A DNA stretch of 64,000 bases from Candidatus Obscuribacterales bacterium. GTDB lineage: Bacteria > Cyanobacteriota > Vampirovibrionia > Obscuribacterales > Obscuribacteraceae. The notes beneath the pieces were generated by a model. The model saw only the letters and a list, made by a program, of their open reading frames with translations, did not search any database and had not been told where the DNA came from. Location: positions 1-64,000 of the forward strand of contig JAKFVU010000036.1 of assembly GCA_021732025.1 (NCBI GenBank). The letters are read 5' to 3'. How positions within the stretch are numbered: position 1 is the stretch's first letter; each line of letters starts with the position of its first letter. The translations under genes were made by a program, and so were the position numbers. Positions 24,271 to 33,900 of this stretch are shown one piece after another.

Positions 24271-25518
24271 TTATGGCTGATTTAGTTCATAACCCGGCTT
24301 CTGTTTACAAAACAGAAGGTTGCTAGCAAACTCAAGGTCTAGACTTGCGGAGCGCGCCAAAGCCTCAGCCTTTTCCACCGTCTTCAATAGCTCTTTCCTG
24401 TCGCTGTCTGAAAGCTTGCCACCGCCTGTGATTTCGGCCACTGCAGATTCTTTGCTGGCTTTTGCTGCTAATGCTTTGCCATACAGGTGAGCCGCAGCTT
24501 GATAATATTTCTCTGCTGCATCCAGTCTGCGATTGGCTAATTCAGCCTGTTTGGCTCGGTTTGATACCAGTCGCTGCAGCACTAATATTTGAGTCTTGAA
24601 CTGCTTGACGCGACTATCAATTTGATCCTCAGGCTGTGCCTGGGCACTGTCTAAGTCTTCTTGCATAGCTGCGTTTTGAAAGGCTTCACGAGCCAATTTT
24701 ATCTGTAGCGTGGTGTTATAAACTAATTCAATTACTACTTCGTCTTGTGCTTTCAAATAAGCATCTATGGCGCTATGCAGTTTCTCTACGGCATCTTCAA
24801 GGCGGCTCACCACCTTTGCTGATGCTTGCTGCGGGAAATTGCAGACTGCAGCCTTTAGCTCGTACGTCGCCTCGATCGCTTGCTTGATTCGCCGCTGTTT
24901 TTTTTCAACCGCGATATTTTTCCAGATATAGTCTAAATCGATAATTGACTCATGATTATCAATTTCAATCTCTCTCTTTATTAGGTAGAGACAAAGCAAA
25001 CCTGCTTCAATTGTGCGTCTTGATCTATCTAGCTTGTTTTCTTTCAATAGCTCAATAGACTCATTGAACATTTTAACAACGCTGACGAGTTTCAGTTTAT
25101 GTGCTTCACTAACCACGCAATTGCTAAACTCAATTGCCATTTTCGTTTTTATGATTGCCCCAGAAAGCTCAAGGGCGCGATATTCTACAGTGTCATCATC
25201 AAAATTTGGTGGAGAGCTTTCTAAGTGCTCACTGTTTAGTTGCTGCTTTGCTAGTTCTAGTCTGAACAGTCCAAATTCGATACGCCTTATGCTTTCGCTA
25301 TTGTTCTTCTTATTGTCGAAATTGCTGTCCCCTAAGGCGGCATTACAGTCTTCTTCGGCCATACAAATATGATTTCTTACCAAAACGCTGAGAGCATCTT
25401 CGCGACCCTGAATCAGTTCGTCTATTTGACCAATAGTTCGCACCAATTGTTCTATTTTGGCCTCAGGGCTTCTTTCTTTGAGCCATTCTAAAAGATGATG
25501 AGGCAGTTTGAATGGCAT
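24271..25518 (-). CDS. helical protein of unknown function in the megasynthase operon, 415 aa
   Basis: No family recognised. Almost all helix with long heptad-like runs (KIEQLVRTIGQIDELIQG; KQRRIKQAIEATYELKAAV; VSRLEDAVEKLHSAIDAYL) and a C-terminal Ala/Lys-rich part (NRRLDAAEKYYQAAAHLYGKAL). No signal peptide or membrane segment. It starts two bases after the stop of the 143-aa gene and is the last gene of the operon. The tight spacing with the synthases suggests a structural partner or a helper of the same complex; no enzymatic motif supports more. Confidence 0.75.
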   Translation of the reverse strand: MPFKLPHHLLEWLKERSPEAKIEQLVRTIGQIDELIQGREDALSVLVRNHICMAEEDCNAALGDSNFDNKKNNSESIRRIEFGLFRLELAKQQLNSEHLESSPPNFDDDTVEYRALELSGAIIKTKMAIEFSNCVVSEAHKLKLVSVVKMFNESIELLKENKLDRSRRTIEAGLLCLYLIKREIEIDNHESIIDLDYIWKNIAVEKKQRRIKQAIEATYELKAAVCNFPQQASAKVVSRLEDAVEKLHSAIDAYLKAQDEVVIELVYNTTLQIKLAREAFQNAAMQEDLDSAQAQPEDQIDSRVKQFKTQILVLQRLVSNRAKQAELANRRLDAAEKYYQAAAHLYGKALAAKASKESAVAEITGGGKLSDSDRKELLKTVEKAEALARSASLDLEFASNLLFCKQKPGYELNQP

Positions 25519-25520
25519 GG

Positions 25521-25952
25521 CTATATTGCGCTCTCGCCAGAAGCTAGTTCTTCAATATCCGCTCGAAGTTGGAGAATACTTTGTTCTAACTGGCATAAGA
25601 GGTCGGTAGCCTTTCCTTCCCATGGTATCGATATTTCGCTTAGCTCTATATAGTCGCTTTCACCGAGTATATGTTCAATCGCTTCGGCTTCTAAAATTTG
25701 GCGTCCAAAATCAGCATAGAGCCACGCTACGCCGGCCAAGTCAAAGCTCTCTTGCAAATTGCCGCTAAAGAGACTTTTAAAGGCTGTCTGTAGCTCATCG
25801 TTGGCATTCTTTATGCAATCAGCTATTAGTTCATTCTGACGGTAGGTTGTTGCCTTAAAGTCTTCTGTTAGCTTTGCTAAAGCTAGTTCGACAGTAGCTA
25901 ATCGAGTTTTGACTTGATTTTTGCCTGGCTGCTGCTTTGCTTTTGCCACCAA
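25521..25952 (-). CDS. helical protein of unknown function in the megasynthase operon, 143 aa
   Basis: No family recognised. Helical, acidic, probably soluble: VELALAKLTEDFKATTYRQN, then NANDELQTAFKSLFSGNLQESFDLAGVAWLYADFG, and a C-terminal helix LCQLEQSILQLRADIEEL. Starts at TTG 25952 or GTG 25949, at most a few bases after the TAA of the 1665-aa synthase, and there is no independent ribosome site of any strength, so it depends on translation of the synthase. Distantly similar in style to the 415-aa neighbour. Confidence 0.7.
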   Translation of the reverse strand: MVAKAKQQPGKNQVKTRLATVELALAKLTEDFKATTYRQNELIADCIKNANDELQTAFKSLFSGNLQESFDLAGVAWLYADFGRQILEAEAIEHILGESDYIELSEISIPWEGKATDLLCQLEQSILQLRADIEELASGESAI

Positions 25953-25953
25953 A

Positions 25954-28900
25954 TTACACCGTTTTTTTCGGCTCTGCCAGAGTGTAAGTCAAAACCAAAT
26001 CATTTTTAGTTTGTGAGTAGGCTTTATATTTACCAGCGCCGTTGCCGCCGCTAATGACGATTAAGTCACTGTCAGGGTTTGACTCAAGTATTTCGAACTT
26101 ACTGGCTTCGAACTTGCCGAGATTGGCTTTGTACATTGATTCTTTAGCCGTCCAGATTTTCGTTATCTCGGCGTTTAGATTGGCACTAGGACAAGATTCT
26201 AGCTGCTTTAGCTCAGAGGGCTGCATGAACGAGGAAGCAAAATCAGTATCGCGCGAGCTAATTGTTTCAGCATCAATGCCAGGATGGCCGACATCGACAA
26301 AGCTTGCCAGGGCTATTCCTTTGCCGTTTGTATGAGTTATTGAAATGGCTATTGGTGCAATCGATTTGTCTTTTATGATGGCATAAGGCGAGCGATCGGG
26401 ATGGTTGTGTATTTCTACATCATGGGGCCCAAGAATGCGACCGATACCATTGCGTACTAAGGTTCTAATGGCATCTTTAGCGGCAATTCTCCCTAGTAGC
26501 CAATCTACTTTTCTTTTCTTAGATTGGCCCACACTGCGCCATTGGCTCAGTTCATTCTTGCTTAGAAGATAGTCGAGACACCACTCTAAGATTACTTCGT
26601 CATCGCTCAAAACATCTTGCGAAACCTGCATTATGGCGCAACGTTCGCGCACCTGATTGCTTAGTTCGTCTGTAGTGATGATGCTCGAACTCAAGATCGA
26701 CGAAAGCGGGTTAGCGACAAAGTTTTGCCAAGTATTACTTAAGACTACACGCCTGCTGTTGATGCTGTTAATTCGCAGCGCTAGTTCTCCGCCGCTCATA
26801 ACTTCGACTTCTGCTTCTGTCGCTCGTTCTGACAGCGCTGGCAAAGTTGCCGCTACTTCCACTTGAGGCGCTAGGGCGGCAGGATTCAAATAAAAGTCGA
26901 TTGATTCAATAAAGAAAGGCAGCAGGGCCGTGGCCGAAAGATTTTTTTCGTAGAGATAGAACAGTACAAACTGACTAGAATTATCTAGTAATAGTGGGTT
27001 GAGAAGGAAATTGGCCTGGGGTAAATTCGGCATCCAATTGGCTGCTGGAGTAGCTTTCGCTCTACCACCGATAGCTTTATTTCCCACTTGATCTAGGGCT
27101 TTTACAGCTTGCATTGTTGGGCCGTGAAACATTGCTTTGGGGCTGTACAGCTGTGCATGCTCTTTGAGGTTGATTGCTGGTGCACCGCTGACTGCTAACC
27201 TGGCCTTGTTGGCATTTTTTGCTTGCTCCGTATTGGCGCTGCCATACTCGGCCGCAAAGACAAAGTCTGCCATCATCAAGACTGTGGGGTTGTCAGCTTC
27301 AGCCATTTCCACATGAATTTTCCCATCTCTATCGGTAACGGTCATTTTTAACGATAGTTCGTTTTGGTCTACCACTAAACGTCTAAAGGCTTTGACTTGT
27401 TCCAGTCTTACAATGACGCTACTGCCGTGGTTGTCTCGATTGTGGTGGGCCATGGCCGCTTCTGCCATGATCTCTAGTGATACCATAAGCGGTACTAGAT
27501 GTACGCGGGTATTTTCTACTGCACTGACGACGCCGCCAATGGCGTGGTCGAGTAAATAGAGGTCAGTGGCTAAGTTTAGGGTGAGGAAGAGTTCGCTGCT
27601 TTCGGCATTAGGAAATACTTGGCAGCGCTTGAGAAAAGGCAGCTGCTCTGGCTCATTGCTCGTATCGAATTGTCTGAGCCACCCGGTGTTGTCATCTTCG
27701 AAACCTTGATCGTACTCTTCGACTGCGGCTCCGGGCTCGTCCTGATTTTCTATATAAGAGCGCATTACTTGCTCAGAGACGGCGCTAATGCGGCTATAAA
27801 ATGAGGCATTGGTGCTGAGAAAACTCTGCACCACCAGTTCTTCAGAGTCATATTGTTCGTCAGCTGCGGGCTCAGAATCTAGACGATGGCTTCCGCTTTT
27901 GCTTGGTGAATAGTCTTGCTGGCCTGACGGTAGCTGGTCATTGCTAAAAAGGCTGGTGTCGATTTTAAGATCGGCGTAGGCCAGTAGCAGTGGGGTGCCG
28001 GGTGCGACCACTTTAGTCGGCGGAGTCTGCCAGTTGACTGTAAGAGGTTCACGGCGCTGGTAGAGATAGTCAAGTTTGGCTGGTACTTCTTGGACAAAGA
28101 GAGCTGCCAAAAGATGATGAATTTGAGTCAAACCTGATTTGGAAGCTAAATTGGTTGCCACCGCTAAGTGATCTTGTTTAGTCAGGATGCTCGGAATTAG
28201 TGAGCTTAATATGCCACTGGGGCCAACTTCGATAAAAGTGCGTACACCAGAATCGTACATTGACTGAATGGTTTGACGCAGGGCTACTGGCTTGGTAAAC
28301 AGCTCGGTGAAGAAGGTGCGAATGCCTTCGATGTCGTCTGGGTAGCGCTGAGCCGTAGAACATGACCAGCCTGGAATGGCTAGGGGGCTAATTTCGACAG
28401 CGCGAACGGCCGCTTCTTTGCCGACCATAACCGCTTCGACTAGAGGTGTGTGGTAGGGAATGGCCACCGGTAAAAGGTGGCATGGTAAGTGCTGTTCTCG
28501 CAGAGCGTTGTTGAGATTTTCAATGGCTTTGGCACTACCAGTGACTATTGAGTGATCATCGCCAAGGTCGGCACTGAGGTGAACCTCTTTGCGATCTGCT
28601 AGAGGCACAAGACTCATAACAGTTGCAGCCGGTGCTAAGATTCTCAACGAGCGCAAGTCGGCTAGGCTGTCGGGCGGCAGTGTGCGAGCCACTTCAGTGC
28701 TTACTTCATAAAATGTCTGAGCCACAGAAAGCACGTCTACAGAGCCACCGGTGGTGATGGCAGCGAATTCGCCAGTGCTGCAGCCCATTATGGCGTCAGG
28801 TTTAATTTCTAAGTGGCTGAGAAACTGATAGAGAGCGTATTCGGCTAATAAAACCGCTACTACAGCAAAATCAGCTGCTGCTAGTGAAGGCGAGCCTGTT

Positions 28901-30951
28901 CTTTCTCCAGCCGTAAACGGTGGTGGAAATATTGACTTACTAGGTAACTCTGTGGCGCCTGCCGCTAAGGCTATGTTGTCGACTATCTCGAAGACTTCTC
29001 TAATTTCAGGGAAGAGCACGCAGAGGTCGGCCAGCATGTTGGTATAGGCTGAGCCAAGACCGGGGTAGATAAACGCCGTCTGGCCGCCTAGCAGTGCCTC
29101 TGGTGAGGTAAAGTAGATTCCCTTTTTAGTTTCGCTTATTTTCTTAGTGCTAGCGTCTCTAATTTGCTCTGCTGCACTGGCGAGACGCGCAGCAAGTTCA
29201 CTAGTTGAACCGGCCACCACTGCCAGTCGATATCCCTTGCGAGGGGCGGCACCAGACTGGCAATTGAGGGTATAGGCGAGGTCTTTTAAAACGATCTTGT
29301 GTTGATCAATAGTAGCGGCTAAGGTGCTAATTGCAGTGAGCAAACCTTCGCGACTAGAACTTGATAGAAAGAATACTTCGTTCTCCCACTCTTGCATCAG
29401 CGAACGTTCTTGGCTTTCGCTCGAGTGAGAGGGGTTATGCAGTGCTTGGTCTGCAACAGACGATTGAGCTGTGTTCTCTTCTAAGATAATGTGAGCATTG
29501 ATACCGCCAAAGCCAAAAGCGCTCACTGCTGCGCGCCGCGGATGCTTGCGGTCATCAGTTTTGAGCCATGGTCTCGTTTGCGAGTTGACATAACAAGGAT
29601 GTTTTGCCCAGTTAATTTTGCTGTTAGGCGTGGTCACGTTCAGTGTTGGTGGCAAGATTTTGTGATGCAATGCCAGCGTGGCTTTGATGATTCCGGCCAC
29701 AGCACTGGCTGATTGCAGGTGGCCGATCATCGACTTGACTGAGCCGAGGGCGCACCAAGGCTCTAATTCGCTCTCGCTATCGGCTACTTCTAGTTCGCTA
29801 TTGTGCCGACCTAGTTTGTTATCTTTGAATACTTTTTCAACAGCTTGCAACTCCACTACGTCGCCTGCAGGAGTGCCTGTGCCGTGTGCTTCTAAGAGTT
29901 CGATGGTTGAAGGTGATAGGCCAGCCATGGCGTATGCATTGCGCATTGCCAGAGCTTCGCCCTCTGCTGAAGGTGCTATGACGCTGCCGCCGTGTCCATC
30001 GCTGGATGAGGCGACGCCGCAGATTGTGGCATATATTTTGTCGCCATCAGCCTCGGCATCTTCTAAGCGTTTTAAACAGATCATACCGACGCCTTCGCCA
30101 AGCATGGTGCCATCTGCGCTTTGATCAAAGGGCCTGATACTATCGCTATGAGACAAGGCCCCTAGGCCGCAGAACATTTGGAAAAACACTGCCGAAGAGT
30201 TTATATGCACGCCGCCGGCGAGAGCAAAATCGCAGCGGTTTTCGAGCAAGTCATTTACTGCTGTTTCTACCGCAATCATAGATGAGGCGCAGGCCGCATC
30301 TATCAGCAGGTTGCGACCACGGAAACCTAGTTTGGCTGCTAGTCTACCAGCAGTGACGCTGGGCATGGTGCCGGGAATGGTATCGGAGTTTACGGGTTGG
30401 AGATTGCCTTGAATCTGCGCCGCGAGCTGTTTGAGAAGGTCATCATTTTGCTCTGGTAGAACGGCTTGCAATATCGCTGCAATTTCATTGACTGTTTTGC
30501 ATTGCTGCACAAGATTGAGACACCCGGCTCCAGGAGCGCCAATCCTTCCTATGATAATCTCAGCGCGGTCGCGATCAAATGGCTTGGTCAAGTAGCCAGC
30601 GTCGACCATCGCGTCTTGGGCAACCTTCAGTGTGAGCATTTGGTCTGGGTCACTACCGACCACAGAACTTGGCATGACGCCGTACTTTAGCGGGTCGAAT
30701 TGAGCAAACTCAGTGATGAAGCCACCGCGCTTGGCATAGCTCATGCCAAATTTAGTAGCATCTTTGTCGTAGTAATCAGCCAGGTTCCATTCTTTGTCGC
30801 TGACTTCACGTGTGGCGTCGAAGCCGCGAACTATGTTTGACCAATAGCTGGCAAGATCGGGAGCACCAGGAAAAAGGCAGGCCATGCCAATTATGGCAAT
30901 TTTACCCCGCTTTATTTCTGCTGTTGGCTTCTCGCTTTTCGACGGCTTCAT
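25954..30951 (-). CDS. PUFA/secondary-lipid synthase-like protein: KS-AT-DH-PPTase (1665 aa)
   Basis: Second megasynthase. Domains seen: ketosynthase (about 15-450) with IAIIGMACLFPG, active Cys in DAACASS near residue 220, His in EAHGTGT and GHLQSASA; acyltransferase (about 610-930) with the Ser in GCSTGE near 724, where the usual residue before Ser is His; a hotdog dehydratase-type domain (about 1070-1390) with DHAIGG; and a C-terminal 4'-phosphopantetheinyl transferase (about 1440-1640) with SITHTNGKG, GIDAE and WTAKESM. There is no ACP here, so it must work on the ACP of the partner protein. Unlike PfaC of PUFA clusters, its KS keeps the Cys. Starts with ATGA overlap on the partner gene. 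Cytoplasmic complex; product unknown. Confidence 0.9.
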   Translation of the reverse strand: MKPSKSEKPTAEIKRGKIAIIGMACLFPGAPDLASYWSNIVRGFDATREVSDKEWNLADYYDKDATKFGMSYAKRGGFITEFAQFDPLKYGVMPSSVVGSDPDQMLTLKVAQDAMVDAGYLTKPFDRDRAEIIIGRIGAPGAGCLNLVQQCKTVNEIAAILQAVLPEQNDDLLKQLAAQIQGNLQPVNSDTIPGTMPSVTAGRLAAKLGFRGRNLLIDAACASSMIAVETAVNDLLENRCDFALAGGVHINSSAVFFQMFCGLGALSHSDSIRPFDQSADGTMLGEGVGMICLKRLEDAEADGDKIYATICGVASSSDGHGGSVIAPSAEGEALAMRNAYAMAGLSPSTIELLEAHGTGTPAGDVVELQAVEKVFKDNKLGRHNSELEVADSESELEPWCALGSVKSMIGHLQSASAVAGIIKATLALHHKILPPTLNVTTPNSKINWAKHPCYVNSQTRPWLKTDDRKHPRRAAVSAFGFGGINAHIILEENTAQSSVADQALHNPSHSSESQERSLMQEWENEVFFLSSSSREGLLTAISTLAATIDQHKIVLKDLAYTLNCQSGAAPRKGYRLAVVAGSTSELAARLASAAEQIRDASTKKISETKKGIYFTSPEALLGGQTAFIYPGLGSAYTNMLADLCVLFPEIREVFEIVDNIALAAGATELPSKSIFPPPFTAGERTGSPSLAAADFAVVAVLLAEYALYQFLSHLEIKPDAIMGCSTGEFAAITTGGSVDVLSVAQTFYEVSTEVARTLPPDSLADLRSLRILAPAATVMSLVPLADRKEVHLSADLGDDHSIVTGSAKAIENLNNALREQHLPCHLLPVAIPYHTPLVEAVMVGKEAAVRAVEISPLAIPGWSCSTAQRYPDDIEGIRTFFTELFTKPVALRQTIQSMYDSGVRTFIEVGPSGILSSLIPSILTKQDHLAVATNLASKSGLTQIHHLLAALFVQEVPAKLDYLYQRREPLTVNWQTPPTKVVAPGTPLLLAYADLKIDTSLFSNDQLPSGQQDYSPSKSGSHRLDSEPAADEQYDSEELVVQSFLSTNASFYSRISAVSEQVMRSYIENQDEPGAAVEEYDQGFEDDNTGWLRQFDTSNEPEQLPFLKRCQVFPNAESSELFLTLNLATDLYLLDHAIGGVVSAVENTRVHLVPLMVSLEIMAEAAMAHHNRDNHGSSVIVRLEQVKAFRRLVVDQNELSLKMTVTDRDGKIHVEMAEADNPTVLMMADFVFAAEYGSANTEQAKNANKARLAVSGAPAINLKEHAQLYSPKAMFHGPTMQAVKALDQVGNKAIGGRAKATPAANWMPNLPQANFLLNPLLLDNSSQFVLFYLYEKNLSATALLPFFIESIDFYLNPAALAPQVEVAATLPALSERATEAEVEVMSGGELALRINSINSRRVVLSNTWQNFVANPLSSILSSSIITTDELSNQVRERCAIMQVSQDVLSDDEVILEWCLDYLLSKNELSQWRSVGQSKKRKVDWLLGRIAAKDAIRTLVRNGIGRILGPHDVEIHNHPDRSPYAIIKDKSIAPIAISITHTNGKGIALASFVDVGHPGIDAETISSRDTDFASSFMQPSELKQLESCPSANLNAEITKIWTAKESMYKANLGKFEASKFEILESNPDSDLIVISGGNGAGKYKAYSQTKNDLVLTYTLAEPKKTV

Positions 30952-33900
30952 CGTGCCAATTCTTGCACCGGCGGTGACGAAGCGAATCTATTGAATGTTT
31001 TGCTGGCAATGCCGCCCAGTCCTTCAACAACTATTGCTAGCTCACCATTTTCGTTGTAGATAGCCAAGTCACAGAGTAGGTCTGTAGCTGAGGATGTGCC
31101 TAGATATACTCTCGCTTTGACTGTACCCAATCCGATAGGACGGAATAGATACATGTTGCGGAAGCCATTGGGCAATACAGTCACGTCTTGGTGATGACGG
31201 GCCCAGACACCAGCCAACTGCATGGCACTATCAACTAATAGAGGGTCAACGTTCCAAGCGCTTGAGTCTGCTGTCGTGACAAAATCAATTGGAGCACTGC
31301 CAGTTATTTCACCAGCTATGTCGTTGTTAGCCAGACAAATTATTGATGCCAAACCTTGGAAGGCAGGGCCATGGAAGAGCCAAGTGCCATATAGATCTTT
31401 AGGCTGAGGCAGCTCTGAAGTCGAGGCTGGTAGGTCGCGTAGGTTGAACTTAGACTGAATGGGGGCTGCTAATTCAGTGTTCCAAACTTCTGGACACAAC
31501 GATGCTTGCTGGGCAAACTTAGCCTTGCAGCGGAAGTGCGCTTTTCTAGGATTTGCTGACAATAATTGTACGGCTACTGTGTTTTCGTTATCGGCGTCGA
31601 TGCCGACTTCAATTACAAAGTCTTTTTCAGATGAATGGAAAACAATTCCTGATGGAATATCCAGGTCTGAAACTTGTACAAGATGTCTGTCAGGATAGAC
31701 AGCTCTGGCGGCTTCAAGCATTAGCTCAAGAGCGCATGCCATCGGTAACACCGGTATGCCGTCGAACTTGTGGTCTTGCAAATACACATGTTTTTTAGTG
31801 TCTATTTTTAGCAAGAACGAAGAGTTATTCGGCCCCACCTCGGCGCTGTTGAGGAAGACCCCCATAGGCACTAGCGGTCTTGTTGGTGGCACTAGCGTCA
31901 GTGGCAGGTTTTTAGCTGCAAGCTGGGCCCGCACTATTGGTGCTATAGGAGCTGCTGTTTGAGTCGCTGCACCCTGACCGTTAGAAGCTTTGTTTGCTGC
32001 TGTGGTCTGAGTTGATGAAGATGGACCGACTTTGCTGGCGAGCTTGCCGACTAACATCACTTCCACTTGTTCTGGACAAGCTTTGTTGAGTTCTTCTAAG
32101 AAGCAGAGGCTGCCATCTTCAGGTTGAATCATCGACCAGCCGTGGCTGGCGAATACTTCTTCTAGTTCTGGTGGCGCCATACCGGCTTGCCACGGACCCC
32201 ACATAAGAGAGGCAACACGAGCGGTTGTGCGTGTTTTTAGATTGAGCGCTAACTTGTTTAGGGCTTCGTTGGCTGAGACGTAATCTGCTTGGCCAGAGTT
32301 ACCGGTTCTGCCGACAACCGACGAGAAGAAGTACATAAATTGCAGTGTATCAAGGCGCACTTTCTCAGAAAGAGTGATGGCACCTTTGATCTTGGTGTCA
32401 TAGACACGCTCAAATGATTCAAGCGATTTGTCTTTGATCAGTGCATCTTCAATAATTCCGGCACCATGAATGACACCATCAATATTTGAAGTCTCGTAGA
32501 TAGAATCGATCAACTCGCCAAATGCAGCTGCATCAGCAATGTCTACAGAGTAATACTTGGCGGTAGCACCTGCCAATTTGAGCGCTTCTAGTGAGGCACG
32601 TACTTCGCGTTCACGTAATAGCTGCTGGTAGTTCTGTTCTATTTCGCGGATGTTTACTGCTTGACCGAGGGCCTGTTTCTCGTCTATCAAGGCTGCCTTG
32701 ATCTCTTTAGCTGAATGAAGACCGGCTGTGTTAGCTGATTCTGTATCTTTGGGTCGAGCAAGACGACCGACAACTACAAAAGTAGGCTTGTACTTTTTAG
32801 CTAGATCTAGGGTGATTTTTGCTGTAATTCCCCGAGCTCCACCGGTGACTAGAACAACCGATGAGGAATTCAGAGCTGGCTTCTCGCTTGCTGGTAGCGA
32901 GTTGTACGGTGTTTCTTTGACAACGAGACCGAAGCGTTTGCCTAAGATAAACCCAACTTCAACAATGTCGTCGTCGGCAAATAGCTCTGACAAAATTGAT
33001 TTGGCGGCATCTTCTGCAGTGGTATCGAGGTTTAGATCGACAACTTTTACATGCACGTCGGGCATTTCTTTAGCAATTGTCTTCGTCAAGCCCACTACCC
33101 CGCCTTGATAGGCTAACTGGTGGAGGTTGAGATTTGCTTGTGTCTGGCCTTGGGCGCCGCCTGTGAAGTTTCCACCCAAATAGGTGACATTGACGAAAGA
33201 GGCATGCCTTCCTGCTGCGGCGTGACCTTTGAGGTCACTCTCAACAGCCTTTGCTAACAAGAATGTACTCGATAGTTGCGAAAGCTGCGATTGAGTTGAT
33301 GGAGACACTTGATTAGCACTAACATTGCAGATATTTACAACGGCGCCAATTGGTCCAAAATTGTCTCTGATCTGATTGATTACTTGCTTAACTGCCTGTT
33401 CATCAATCAAGCTCTTGCGATTGATCAAAATGTTGTTTTTTGCACCGAGACTCTTGTCTAATCCGTCTAGAAGACCGGCAATTTGCTTAGCCGGTTCTTG
33501 TTGATCGGCAATGATAAGAGTAACTGGAGCCAAGGCTTTAGTAGTTGCTTTGGCAGCAGGCAATTCTACTGGAACTACTAGTCCGCGGGCTACTTTTTCA
33601 ATGTTGCCTATTTTTGTGGAGTTGCCTAAAGCGGCAGCAGTATCAGTGATTGCTGCAGTTTGGATCGATTCAGCACCTTCACTGTCATCAATATCATTGA
33701 GGGTATTGATCCAGTCAATGATGCCTTGCAATGTCTTAGTGCCAGCTAGTTTTTCGATGCCGCTCTCAAGCTTAGTTTGGGTAGACTCAGGCAATAGTTT
33801 TCTGAAGTTGTTGAGAATTTCGACGCGCTTGATTGAGTCGATACCCAGATCGGCTTCTAAATCTAAGGTTGGATCAAGCATAGAGCGTGGGTAACCAGTG

